Of a stretch of 64,000 nt of DNA, positions 10,501 through 20,835 are shown one piece after another. Position 1 is the first letter of the stretch, and each line of letters opens with the position of its first letter. The stretch is from Motacilla alba alba (taxonomy: Eukaryota > Chordata > Aves > Passeriformes > Motacillidae), in NCBI RefSeq assembly GCF_015832195.1, contig NC_052033.1:1736001-1800000 (forward strand). Direction: 5' to 3'. The notes beneath the pieces are model-generated. The model saw only the letters and a list, made by a program, of their open reading frames with translations. It had not been told where the DNA came from and did not search any database. Position numbers and translations under genes: made by a program.

Positions 10501-13500
10501 CAGGGAGCTCAGTGGAGGGTTAGTGTAGGGGAGCAGCCCCCAACAAAGTTGCAGAACCTGGCTGTGATTTAGGACCTGCCACAAAAAAACTGAGCTCCTT
10601 GGAGGCTGAGAGAAGATGGATTTTGGGGAAAACCTGCCCCCCCTGGGTCATGGGGGCAGGTAGAAGGTGTAGCCACTTTCCTGAGTTCTGCAGCAAATCA
10701 GTGGCAGAGCCCAGACCTGTGTCCTAGCTCGGGTGGGATGTGATCGCAGTCACTTTCCTCCAGGAGATCTCTGTTAGCTCTGTCCCCTTCTGCGCTGTGC
10801 TGGACCCCGTGTCAGCCCCAGCCCCAGGGCTGAGCGGGGCTGATCCGCAGTCCCAGGGCTGGGTCTGCATGGAAATGGCTCCATCTCCTCCCCGGCCGCT
10901 CCCGCAGGAGCTGCCTGGAAAGTTCCCACTGCTGCAGTCGGTGCCTGTCCCCCTGCCAAGCCTGCAGCCCTGCCAGCCCCGATGCAGCGCCAGCCGCGCT
11001 ATTTCTGGCTCCACCTTGAGACATGTACCTTCAGCAGTGGGAACGATGCTAAAAGAGATGGATTCGGGAGGAGTGCATCCCCCTCCCGTTCCCGTCCCCG
11101 GGTGGCTGCCGGCGGACGCGGCAGAGCGGGCAGAGATGTGGAGGAGCTCTGTGCCTCCAAGGGAACCGCTGCAGTTCATCTCGCAGCAGAGGCACATCCT
11201 TTGCACGCCTCCTCCGGGGCTGCGATGTGGCAGTGGGCATCGAAATCCGGGCCTGCCCTAGCACCGAGGGCCCCAGTTCTCTGCTGCAGCCCCCGGGGGC
11301 ACGAAGGGTTATGGAAGGCGTGGGAAGCCCCCAGGCTCTATGCTTTTCTTCCCCCAGGGTAACTCCCAGTGCAGATCAACTCCTCCAGCAGCTGGGGGCA
11401 GGAGTAGGAGAAGCCTGAGGGATGTTGTTGGTGTATTTAACCCTTGGCTTCTTGCACAACTCAAGACAAACCTTGTCTGCTGTTTCTGCCTCGGTTTCCT
11501 CACACTCAGGGCACACATCATCTTGCTCAGTGGACCCAGGGCACGGTGTTTCAAATGTACAAACCTTCTCCACCAAATGATGTCTGTGGACTCTGCGATA
11601 CCCCAGGGCTCCTCCCGGGACAGGAGCTGGAGCGATGTTCGCTCTTGAAGGGAGACCTGTGGTCATGGCTGGACTGGACACTCTGCTCCATGGGCGAGTC
11701 CCCATTGCAGTGAGGAAGGAAGTGGGGGGATTCTCCACGGACTGTCCCCTATCACGCCAGCTCCGTGCCACATCCCCATGTCACATCCTGGCACTTCCCT
11801 CCCACACGCACGGCCCGAGCAGCGCCACGCGGGCGGGAATGGAGCCGATCAGGACAAACCCGACCGGCAGTCGCCTGCCCCCACAGCCTGGGAGCTGCTG
11901 AGCACCCTTCGGGCTGCCCTTGGGGTCGAGGGGCCTCAGTAAGGCTCTCATAATTAAGATAGCCCCAATCGACTGGATATCAGCACAAGGAAGGAAGTGA
12001 TCCCACTTCCGCCTTAGACATCACATCTGGAGGCAGACAAGCGGTGTCTGTGTGGGACCGGGTTGAATCAGCCTGTGGCTGTGGAGAGCAAAGGGACCTG
12101 CCTGGGGCTGGTGGTGGCCACAGCGCTGGTCACGGCATGAAGTGGGCATCCAGGGGTGGTACAGCACCAGGCCATTCTTCTGGGAAGTCCCCACAGACCA
12201 GAACTGAGATGGAAAAGCCGTGTCTGTGTCCACCTGCCATCACAGAGGCTGAGCCTGTGCCAGTCCCATTCCCCATCTGAGACAAACCTGGCTGCAGCCC
12301 CCAGCCCTTGGCATCCCCACCGTGCACAGCCCTTCCCCAGCCCTTCCTGCACTCATCTCCAGCCCTGACACCTCTCGATGAAGCCATTCTCAGCCCCTTC
12401 CTCCACAGCATGAGCATGGCCAGCGGAGCCTGGACGGGCATTCCACTCCTATTTAAAGCACAGGCTGGCAGGACGAAGGGGGATCCCTGTAGCCCCAGGG
12501 CACAGGGCCTTGGACGGATGTAGCATGGTGAGGACAGAGCCCAAAGCAGCCTCATCGTCCCATGGCACCTGCCAGGAGCAATGGGACAGCTGCTCTCACA
12601 TCCTCCCAACACGACTCATGCCTTCCTGAACGGAAATTGGGAGCGGGTTAGTCACCGAGAAGGGTGAGGGGCAGGTCAGGACGCTGCACTCCCCGGCATC
12701 CAGCCATTTCCTCCCATGACACCTTGCTGAGGAACCTTGGAGCTGTTTACAAACGCTGGACTGTGTCATGGCAGCGGACGGGGAAGCGGCTGAGCCTGAA
12801 TCTCACCCAGAATCAGCTGCGAGTGCTGCAGTTCCCAAGCCAAAAGCATCAGGGCTGGGAGCAGGTTTTGCCCCTCTGAACATCCCTTTGTGCCCACAGT
12901 TCCCAGCAAAGTCTTTGTGGAAAGTGCAATGCTCCAAATGACAGCATCTCAGCTTTCCTCATAGGTCTGCTCTGAGAAAACAATACTCAACCATGTTATC
13001 TGCCCAGCTGGTCATCCCGTGCCCTCCCTGCAATTTCTTGGCCAGTTCCAGAAGGTTTCAGCAGGGACAGAGGGCTCGCTGCTAATTAAACTGCCCTAAG
13101 TGTGAGCAGTGGTGCCTCCCTGAGGTGCAAGCTCAAGGTTAGGACAGAGTTACATCCATGGGGAATTGGTTGGCAAAAAAAAAAAAAATCCTTGTTGGGC
13201 TGGGCCAGACCCCTTGGAGCCCAGCAGTCCCTTGGGACGGTGAGGTCAGTCCTGTTGCCAGCCACAACTGCTGTCAATGATTTTTGCCAGCTGCCGTGAA
13301 CACAAAGCAACTCCCAGCCTTGCTGGCACCCTCCAGACAGGTCCCCTGGGCTCTGTCCCCAGAGCTCTGTGCCCCAAGGTGGGGTTCACAGCACAGCCCA
13401 CCTCCACGGGCTTCATGCCCATGGCAGGCTCGAACCCCCACGGATACCTGATGGCAAGCCACCAGTACTGGGTAGGACATCATCCCTCTCCGTCCTCCTC

Positions 13501-13649
13501 CCCACTGTCTGCCCACCGTCCTCACCCCTCACCTTGCCTCGATTTCTCCAGGCCTCTGCCTCGCTCCTGTCGTGCTTGGAGAGATGCAGAAATGGTATTA
13601 AAATTCTGTTCAGTCCAAGGTGGGGGCTCTGGGGACACCTGCCAGCGCC
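7537..13649. other. Intergenic GC-rich DNA, no gene recognised
   Basis: Open frames here are short or are products of high GC content, and none resembles a known protein. Visible minor features are a small tandem duplication of 'gctattccagctcg' near 8176-8212, an A-rich run near 13176-13189, and a TATA-like 'tatttaaag' near 12451 with no supporting gene. In human the same interval between PRPSAP1 and SPHK1 also lacks a conserved coding gene that I can name. Confidence 0.6.
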
Positions 13650-14113
13650 CATGCGTGCCTTGCTGGGAATGATGTGCGGGAACTGGGGCGGGGGTGGCTG
13701 CCGGGTGCTCTGCCTCCCCTCTGCCGGCAGGACCGTGGGTCTGTTCTTCGCATCCCCAGCACCGTGGGAGCACCCACGCCAGACACCCACCCCAGCAGCG
13801 CAGAACCACCCGCGGCAAACCCACGGCGTCCCTTTGCCCCCGCCCGTCTGCAGAGCCGGTTCCCCCGCGGAGCACTGCCCGGAGCGCGGGGCGGCGCTTG
13901 GGGAAACTGAGGCAGCTGGCGGGGGGGTGTGGGGGCTACCGGACCAGCCCCGGGACGGGCCCCCCTCGGCGGGGGAAGAGGTGGCTGGGGGGGTGGGTGG
14001 GTTAAATTTTTATGAATGGGGCCGCCCCGCCTGCCATCGCCGGGCGTCAGCAGCGAGCGGCGGCGGGCGGCGCTCCCCGGTGCCTCCCGCTCCGCTCCGC
14101 GCCCGCTCCGCCG
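13650..14113 (+). promoter_or_regulatory. SPHK1: SPHK1 promoter and 5' untranslated region
   Basis: This CpG-rich block runs into the SPHK1 first coding exon. A TATA-like stretch, 'ttaaattttta', at 14002-14012 sits about 105 bases before the chosen start codon. It would place transcription start near 14030-14040 with a 5' leader of about 80 bases. GC boxes follow at about 14020-14030. CpG density continues to about 14.9 kb. The transcription start itself is inferred. Confidence 0.6.
13987..14001 (+). promoter_or_regulatory. SPHK1: G-quadruplex-type motif next to SPHK1 TATA-like element
   Basis: A run of seven G, then T-GGG-T-GGG, fits the four-run G-quadruplex pattern with one-base loops, on the coding strand. 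It is immediately followed by the TATA-like stretch. The motif is seen directly; folding and function are inferred. Confidence 0.55.
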
Positions 14114-14531
14114 ATGGCCGCCGGCCGCCGCGCTCCCCCGGAGCCCGGCGGGGGCCCGGTGCTACTTCAAGGCATCTTCGGCGCGGGGCCGGCCCCCGGT
14201 GCCGCCGCCTGCTCGCTGTCCCTGACGGCCCGGGAGCTGCAGGTGCGCCGTGCCGGCGGCTGCTCGGGCGGCTCGGCCGGTCCCGACGCCGCGCTCCGCC
14301 TGGCCGACTGCGTGGGCTCGGCCGCTTTCCCCGCGGCCGCGGCCGCCGCCTGCTTCTCGCTGGTGTGTTACCCGCTGCGGGGGCCGCGCTGGGGGCCGCC
14401 CGCCCGCCAGCGCCTGGAGCGGACCTTCCGCGTCTCCCGGGGTCCCGACGCCGAGGGCAACCTGCGCATCGCCCAGGCCTGGAGCCGCCGCATCCGCGAG
14501 CTCGCCGTGCCCGCCGTGCCCGCTCAGGACG
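14114..14531 (+). CDS. SPHK1: SPHK1 coding exon 1: SPHK2-like N-terminal domain
   Basis: This exon encodes residues 1-139 plus one base and is extremely GC-rich. The segment VLLQGIFGAG followed by CSLSLTARELQVRR lines up with LLHGEFG and the following strand of human SPHK2. RTFRVS...AQAWSRRIREL near the end lines up with RTFRAD...AQRWATAL. The donor is GACG|GTGAGT. Mammalian SPHK1 lacks this domain in its main form. Exon ends are confident; the start codon is less certain. Confidence 0.8.
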
Positions 14532-17500
14532 GTGAGTGCCGAGCCCCCCCGCGCCCGCCCGGCGCCGCTTCCCGCGGGGCTCGCTCGGCCGGGGCCCTGC
14601 GGGGGTCGGGGGCGGGGTCGCGGCCGGGGTCTCTCCGCCGCCGGGCCCTACGAGGGACGTCTGTGGCCGCGCCGCGGGCGCTGCGCGGTGTCGCGTTCCG
14701 GGGGCACCGGGGGGGACGCAGACCGGGGGTGACCCGCGCCACCGTGGGGTCACTCGGACACCCCCTCCCCCCACTTTCGCCGAGTCTGGGGGGACAGGGC
14801 CATCCCCGCTCGCAGCCCCAGGCAGGGGTTGGTTGTTTCTCTCCCCTTTCACCCTTAGGTTGAAGGGGCGGCAGGGACGTGGCTACACTATGGGGGCCCT
14901 TTGCACCCCCCATCCCCGTTGCTCCCGTTCGATAACTCCAAAGCTCCAAAGGGCAGCATGATCCAAGGAAAAAAAGTAATCGTTGCTGACGCAGGCAGGA
15001 CGGGAGCCAGGCACTGTCCCCAGCAGGTCCCATCCATCACTTGGGATTTGGGGACAGGCAGATCCCCCCAGGACCCCCGCGGTCCAGCGGGATCTCAGGG
15101 CAGCCTGGCGGGTCTGCGTTTCTGATCCTGCTCCCCTCGGGAGCTGTCAGTGTCTGGAAGGGGAGGGTCCTGCTCGGGGGCCGCATCCCCCAGCTCCCGC
15201 AGGCAGGGCAGGGCGTGCTGGCAGATAGTTGAACATCTGAGCAGAGATTCAATTATATGCACTACTTCATTTATTTGGCTGTCCAGTCGCTCTGATCAGA
15301 CTTGGAAATTAAGAGGCATGCGGTTAGAGGGATCCTGTCAAATCACATTGAGCCCAGCTCTTCCTTGCTTGGATTTTAAAATGCAGCTCTTTTTTTTACA
15401 TGACCTGCAGCTACAAAACAACTTTCTGTCTCTCTTCCTAAAGAATTACAAAAAAACACAGTGGAATGGGGTGAGGGCAGAACCAGTTCCCCAGCTCTAT
15501 TTCCAGCCTGAACTCTGCAGCTGGAAGTCTCCAAGCGCTTTCCAACCCTCGCCCTGTGAGCAGGCGGTGCGAGGGTGCTGGGGCAGGAGCAGCTCATTGC
15601 ACGCAGGGCCCTCGGGGCAGCGGGGGGAATGAGGATGGGAGAAGGCAGTGCAGAATTTTGCAGTCACTTTCCTCGCTGAAAGCCATCAGGATTTGCAATC
15701 CTCCTTCCTCAGTTTGGGACAAAGCTAAAAATGCCCCTCGTCCACGCCCAGTGCTCGCACGTGCGGGCAGAGAGGCCTGTGCGGGACTGATAAGGCCGTG
15801 CTGGAAAGCTGCGGGTGAGTCCGTGCAGAGAGTCCTGTCACCCTGTCCCTATGGGGAGGGGACCTGGGGAGCCACCAGCGATCCCATCCCGGTGCTGTCG
15901 CAGCTCCAGCATCCTCTGGGATAAAAGCCCTGCGGAATGCTGCAGCAGGGATGGAGGGGATGATTCCCCCTCCTCATTTCACCCCAAGGGATAAACAGAA
16001 AGTTCCTCGGCAGCTGATAACCCCAAAGTTTGGGCTGCCTGCAGTGTGCCCCAAACTGCAGCTATCCAGGAGGGAACAAATTGCTCCCAGGCTTGTGTCC
16101 CAGCAGGGAAATCGAGCCCCAGGAAGCTCAGCCCCAGCCTTATTCCACCTGGCATGCTTGCTCCTTGTGCTGAGAGTTTCCAGAAGGATGCAGGGATGCA
16201 GTGGAGTGGCTTGGGCTGGACAGCAGAGCTGTGGCAGTGTGGTCCCGGCCTGAGCACAGCCAGGGCACATCACACGGGAGGATGTGGGCAGAGGGAGTGG
16301 AGCAGAGTTTGTGGCAGCAGCTGGAGCCCCTTCCTCCTGCTGACTCAGATTCTGTTCTACTCAGCATTTGAGGCTGAAAGCGACCACACTGTGCTGGGAA
16401 GTGGAATCTTGCTGGGATGCCAGGGACTGGCCGGCGTTGTGCAACAGGAAGGGTTGGATGGGTCAGGATGCTGCTGAAATCTGTCTCCCTGTGCATCACC
16501 GTTGCTGGGCTCCAGCTGTGATCCAGCACCCTCCAGTTCCACCACAGGGCTGAGCCGGGGGCTGCTGGTGTCACCAGTCCCACACTGGGATCACTCCTGT
16601 CACTACTCACAGCCTGGTACCAACAATCTGTCCCTCGCAGGGAGGGAGTTGTGGCATCCCTCTGTGCCCTGAGCAGGGTTTGTTTTCCCCCTCCAGCCAA
16701 GGAGCTGATCCTCGCACCCCAGCTTTTCCCTGCTGCCCAGAGGACGACACAGGGCACCACCCACAGGTCTGGGCAGGATTTTTAGGCAAGACTCAGCTGT
16801 AGCTCCGTGTTTGAGTGAGAAACTACGTATCTGGTTAACACTGCAGGGTTAAAAACTGCATTTAGGCTTTTGAAGTGTTTTGGCTTTTGCTTTTCAATAT
16901 CCAGGGCTCGAGGGAGGAAAGAGAGAGAAAGCCCCCCAGAGAGAAAGCAGCTGGGCTTGGGTTCAAAGCCTGTGTGGGCTCTTGTCTGCATTTGCTTGCA
17001 GGGGATTCAGTGTCTGTGGGGACCAGGGAAGCTCCAAAGGGCTCAGAGTAGGGTCAGCCCAGCCCTGGGCTGCTTTTTGTTATCCCTGACCCAAACTGGA
17101 GTGGCCTCTGCTCTGGGTGCTTCACTGCTTTCCCCGAGGACAGCTGGTCCCTTTGTGTCTGGAATCCACTGATAAAGGGCTGGGGAGGGTGGTGGGGGGG
17201 AGCCACTGGCCCTGGGCAGCAGTGGGGAGAACCAGCTTGGAGCCGGTGCCTGGAGCCAGCACCCAGGGCCAGCTTGGAGCCAGCACCCAGGGCTGGCACC
17301 CGGAGCCAGCCTGGAGCCAATGCCCAGAGCCAGGCTCAGCCCTGGGGCTCTCACAGGCAGATCTTTGTTGGGGACTTGGTGGCAGGTCCCAAGCAGCTGG
17401 TGAGGGGACCAGGAAGTGTCCTGGATGGTGATAGCACCGCTGGGTGATCCATGGGGCCAGGAAATAATCCTGGTGGTGATAAAGTCAGCAGAGTGTGCTC

Positions 17501-20500
17501 CCAGGGCTGGGACAGGCATGGAGATGGGATGCTGCAGCCCTACCTCCCTCCGGGCAGCTTGTGGAGCTCATGGCCATGACCGGTGTGATGCTGGATGTCA
17601 CCCAGGGCTGGTGACACTTGTGGTGTCCTCCATGGCCCCATGCTCGCCACTCCCCACCGCTGTCCCCACTGTGGGTGCTAGGAGGGTTTAGCTGTGAAAC
17701 CCCAGCTCGTGTGTTCAAACAGCTCAAATCACTGCGTGTGTGCAGATGAGGTGGGGGCACCCCCAGTGCCACAGGGGCTGAGAGGGGATTCCCAGCCCAG
17801 GATGGTGCTGGGAAAGGCCCCTGCTGCCCTGACTCAGCAGCTCTTCCTGCTGAGTCAGCAGGGGCAGCCTCACACTGGGCCCATGTGCTGGGGTGGGCAC
17901 CCACACCCCACCCCGGGCCCAGGTCACAGCTTGGGGCACAGAGCTGGTGGGGACATCCCTAACAATCCCAAAACTGGCTCCTCACTGCAGAGCCAGGGAT
18001 CTCCAGAGGCACTGGGGGAGCCTGAGGCTGCTGCCCTTCCTCACTTCAGGGCTTGGGGTGCCCAGCAGCACCCGGGGTTCCTGCCCTCCTCCTTCTCCCC
18101 GTGCCCCCCTCACAGGGCAGCTCAGTGGCCTCCCCCCGTCCCCCTGCACAGGGACCACTGGGCTTGGGGAAGGAGAGACTGGAAGCAACTGAGGAGGCAG
18201 AAGGATGGGACCCCTGCCAGGCTTGTAATTACAGCCCGGCCGAGGCCTTCGCAGGCGAAACCTGAGCCCCGTGGGGAGCAGGGAGCGGGAGCGTCCGTCT
18301 GCCAGCACAACTGTCTGTCCTGGCCCCGCTCCATCTGGGTGGATACAGGCAACTGGGACCTGGAGTTCTCATCCCCCTACTCTGGTATGGCTGGAGTGCT
18401 GCAGGGCTCCATCCTGGGTGTGAACATCTCTGCTGATTGCAGGGGAGCTCAAATGAGTCCCTGCAGGCCCGTGTCCTGTCTCTGCCTCCTCCCCAGCATT
18501 CCCAGCAGGGACCCTGGATCCCTGCTCACCCCCGTTGCCTCTGGGTAGGGATGCAGCCCAGGGAGTTTGTGGGGATGGGGGAGGGCCAGTTCCCCTTCCC
18601 GTTTTGGTTTTGGCAAACGCTGCCCTGGCTGGCAAAGCCCTCCCAGGGCAGGGCCATGACCCAGCACCCTGAGCCCCCTGTCCCCCCCAGGTGACAGCTA
18701 TGGGGTGCTGCCCCGGCCCTGCCACGCGCTGGTGCTGCTGAACCCACAGAGCGGCTCCGGCCGTGCCCTCGATGACTTCCAGGCAGTGGTGCAGCCCATG
18801 CTGGCTGAGGCTGACATTGCCACCACTGTCTTCGTCACCGGTGAGTCCATGAGCAGCTCCTCCTCCTCCTCTTCCTCCTCCTTCTGCCTTTCCTGGGATC
18901 CTACCTGGGCCCTGCCTCGTGGGGACAGGTTACTCCAAGGGCCTCTGACTCTGCATCAGCACTGCTCTGGGTCCTGCGGAGGAGTGGTGGCTGCCTTGCC
19001 TCCTGCATCCCTGGCTGGGGTCACCATCTGGGGCTGGGGTCACTGTCTGGAGGGTGGCAGCAGGTAGGGCAGAGGGATGGAGGGTGATGCTCCAAATCTC
19101 TCCCCTCTCCCCAACAGAAAGACCTCACCATGCGCATGAGAAGGTGCGAGATGAGGACCTGTCGCAGTGGGACACGTTGGTGGTCATGTCTGGGGACGGG
19201 CTGCTGTTCGAGGTGAGGGGCACCTCGGGGCTGGGCAGAGCTGGGGTGCCTGGGGCAGGAGCCAAGCCCTGAGTCACAAAGCCAGGCGGGGAATGGCAAA
19301 GGAGAGATGGCACCAAGCTTGGAGCAAAGCAGCCATCACCTCTGTCGTGCCCTGGGCAGGGGCACCGTGGGCTCTGCTGCCCCCAGGCTGGGCAGGGGCT
19401 GCTGGGTTCCTTGGGTACCACAGGCTCCTTCATCCCCACAGGTGGTGAACGGGCTGATGGAGCGTCCGGACTGGAAGGAGGCCATGAAGAAGCCACTGTG
19501 CATCCTGCCAGGAGGCTCTGGGAACGCCCTGGCTGCCTCTATCAACTACTATGCAGGGTGAGTCCCAGCCCCGCGGGGCAACCACTGACCCCTGCAGGCT
19601 GCACTGGAACCAGGCAGCGATGAGGGATGAGAAAGGCTGAGGGGCTGCAGCCCAGGGAAAGGTGCTGGGATGCCCAGGGATGCCTGGCAGGGTCTTCACT
19701 TCCCACAGGCTGGTGCAGCACCGCCCCAGCTGAGCAAGGGTTAATTCCTGTGTATCCTACTCCCCCCACTCCCTTTCTCTGGGCTCAGGGACTGGTAAAG
19801 CTTTAACCCAAAGGACCCACCCCAGGCACAGCTAATCCCAAGGTGTGGGGGACCAGGATTGCCCTGGCTCGGTTCCCTCTTTCAGGAACTGGTTTATCCC
19901 TCCCATCCCCAGCAAAACTACTCCCAGCAGCTGTTGCTGAGGGACACTGTCACCCAGCAGGGATGTGTTCCAGCCGTGACACAAGGGTGAGGTCTGCAGG
20001 TGGATGCTGGGGCAGCAGGAGAGTTCCTGAGCTCCAAACTCACTCTCTCCATCCTCACAGCTATGACCACGTTGCCAAGAAAAAGCTGCTGACGAACTGC
20101 ACCTTCATCCTGTGCAAGGGGCTGCACACGCAGATGGACCTGGTGTCGCTGAGCACGGCCTCGGGCAAGCGCTTCTTCTCCTTCCTGGGCTTCGGCTGGG
20201 GCTTCATCTCGGACGTGGACATCGACAGCGAGAAGTACCGCTGGCTGGGCAGCGCCCGCTTCACCCTGGGCACGCTGCAGTGCCTGGCCAAGCTCAGGGT
20301 GTACCAGGGCCGCCTGTCCTACCTGCCCATCGCGGCCGAGCAGGGCAGCTCCCCGGCACCGCGGGACCCCCCCGCGCCCGTCACCAACGGGCACATCCCG
20401 CAGCCGGCGGGGACGGAAGCGCCCGGCTCGCTGCCCCCCGACTCGCTGCTGGTGCCGCTGGGCCAGCCCGTGCCCGCGCACTGGACCGTGGTCCCCGAGG

Positions 20501-20835
20501 AGGAGTTTGTCCTGGTCTACGCCATCTACCAGTCCCACCTGGGCACCAACCTGCTGATGGCACCGGCGGCCCGGCTGCACGACGGCTGCATCCACCTCTT
20601 CTACATGAAGGCCGGCATCAGCCGCGTGACGCTGCTGAAGCTCTTCCTGGCCATGTCCAGGGGGACCCACCTGGACTTGAACTGTCCCCACCTGTCCTAC
20701 GTCCCCGTCCGGGCGTTCCGCCTGGAGCCGCGGGTGGCCGCGGGCGTCATGACAGTGGACGGGGAGGCGCTGGCCTGCGAGCCCGTGCAGGGCCAGGTCC
20801 ATGCCCGCCTCTGCCGCGTCCTCACCGGCTCCTGA
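14114..20835 (+). CDS. SPHK1: SPHK1, sphingosine kinase 1 (five coding exons, 517 residues)
   Basis: The enzyme phosphorylates sphingosine to sphingosine-1-phosphate with ATP, in the cytosol and at the plasma membrane. Coding segments are 14114-14531, 18691-18840, 19118-19212, 19442-19557 and 20061-20835. All junctions are GT-AG and the joined length (1554 bases) is in frame. The kinase core includes LLNPQSGSGRA (about 155-165, nucleotide loop), SGDGL (214-218, catalytic Asp216), LPGGSGNALAAS (243-254) and WGFISDVD (306-313, Asp311 matching the sphingosine-binding Asp178 of human). The usual human form has 384 residues. Here about 145 residues precede the core, and they resemble the N-terminus of SPHK2. 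A Pro-rich insert of about 55-60 residues (about 335-393) lies before PAHWTVVPEEEFVL. I chose the ATG at 14114 for its strong Kozak context and its distance from the TATA-like element. An in-frame ATG at 14012 has weak context. Gene order supports SPHK1 over SPHK2. Confidence 0.9.
16338..16347 (+). promoter_or_regulatory. NF-E2/AP-1-type site in SPHK1 intron 1
   Basis: TGCTGACTCA matches the asymmetric NF-E2/small-Maf consensus. A single match of this length is expected by chance now and then, so it matters mainly as a companion to the pair at 17830-17860. Confidence 0.4.
17231..17342 (+). repeat. Minisatellite, units of about 22-26 bp
   Basis: About four to five imperfect copies of a unit built around 'ggagccagcacccaggg', in SPHK1 intron 1. 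Copies vary in length and sequence. No gene content. Confidence 0.6.
17830..17860. promoter_or_regulatory. SPHK1: Paired NF-E2/Maf recognition elements (inverted repeat) in SPHK1 intron 1
   Basis: TGACTCAGCA at 17830-17839 and the full 13-bp palindromic Maf element TGCTGAGTCAGCA at 17848-17860 lie together. The 11-bp arms 17830-17840 and 17847-17857 are perfect reverse complements with a 6-bp spacer. The two 7-bp cores are centred 21 bp apart, two helical turns. The sequence matches are direct; binding by NF-E2, NRF2 or Bach1 with small Maf is inferred. Confidence 0.65.
18691..18840 (+). CDS. SPHK1: SPHK1 coding exon 2: nucleotide-binding loop
   Basis: The acceptor follows a C-rich tract (tcccccccag). 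The encoded segment VLPRPCHALVLLNPQSGSG matches human VLPRPCRVLVLLNPRGGKG and carries the start of the DAG-kinase-like catalytic fold. The donor is ACCG|GTGAGT, phase 1. Confidence 0.93.
19118..19212 (+). CDS. SPHK1: SPHK1 coding exon 3: SGDG catalytic motif
   Basis: This exon encodes E-RPHHAHEKV through VVMSGDGLLFE and contains the catalytic Asp in SGDG. The residue pair after SGDGL is LF, where human SPHK1 has MH and SPHK2 has LH. Acceptor ccccaacag; donor GAG|GTGAGG, phase 0. Confidence 0.93.
19442..19557 (+). CDS. SPHK1: SPHK1 coding exon 4
   Basis: This exon encodes VVNGLMERPDW through GGSGNALAASINYYAG and is nearly identical to human SPHK1 over the first 11 residues. The GGSGN loop helps bind ATP. 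The donor is GCAGG|GTGAGT, and the glycine codon is split across the junction. Confidence 0.93.
20061..20835 (+). CDS. SPHK1: SPHK1 coding exon 5: substrate-binding and C-terminal domain
   Basis: This exon encodes residues 260-517 and the TGA stop at 20833-20835. It holds the sphingosine pocket (WGFISDVDID), the variable Pro/Ser-rich insert, and the C-terminal sandwich ending PVQGQVHARLCRVLTGS. Human SPHK1 continues about 20 residues further as a Pro-rich tail (including PPPEEPL) that is missing here. The insert contains a Ser-Pro (GSSPAP) near the position of the ERK-regulated Ser225 of human; equivalence is inferred. Confidence 0.93.

Larger units (their letters stand above)
14532..18690 (+). 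other. SPHK1: SPHK1 intron 1
   Basis: A 4.16-kb GT-AG intron. Its start is still within the CpG island. It contains a minisatellite near 17.23-17.34 kb, three WGATAR sites at 17170, 17429 and 17477, and NF-E2/MARE-type sites at 16338 and 17830-17860. A long open frame at 17694-18548 shows no similarity that I recognise and is explained by GC content. Confidence 0.85.

Noticed and set aside
14012..14113. Upstream in-frame ATG for SPHK1 at 14012
   Set aside because: Weak context (T at -3, A at +4), and it would lie upstream of the likely transcription start set by the TATA-like element. Kept only as an alternative.
13369..14535. Long plus-strand open frame of 388 codons over the SPHK1 promoter
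   Set aside because: Very high GC suppresses stop codons. The frame differs from the SPHK1 frame, and the translation is Arg/Pro/Ala-rich with no recognisable domain.
14010..14852. Minus-strand open frame of 280 codons opposite SPHK1 exon 1
   Set aside because: Antisense shadow of a GC-rich coding exon, low-complexity Arg/Pro/Gly composition.
17694..18548. Open frame of 284 codons in SPHK1 intron 1
   Set aside because: Lies inside a well-supported intron, has simple Pro/Gly/Ser content and overlaps the regulatory inverted repeat; no conserved motif.
19918..20802. Minus-strand open frame of 294 codons opposite SPHK1 exon 5
   Set aside because: Mirror of the strongly GC3-biased coding exon; no similarity to known proteins.
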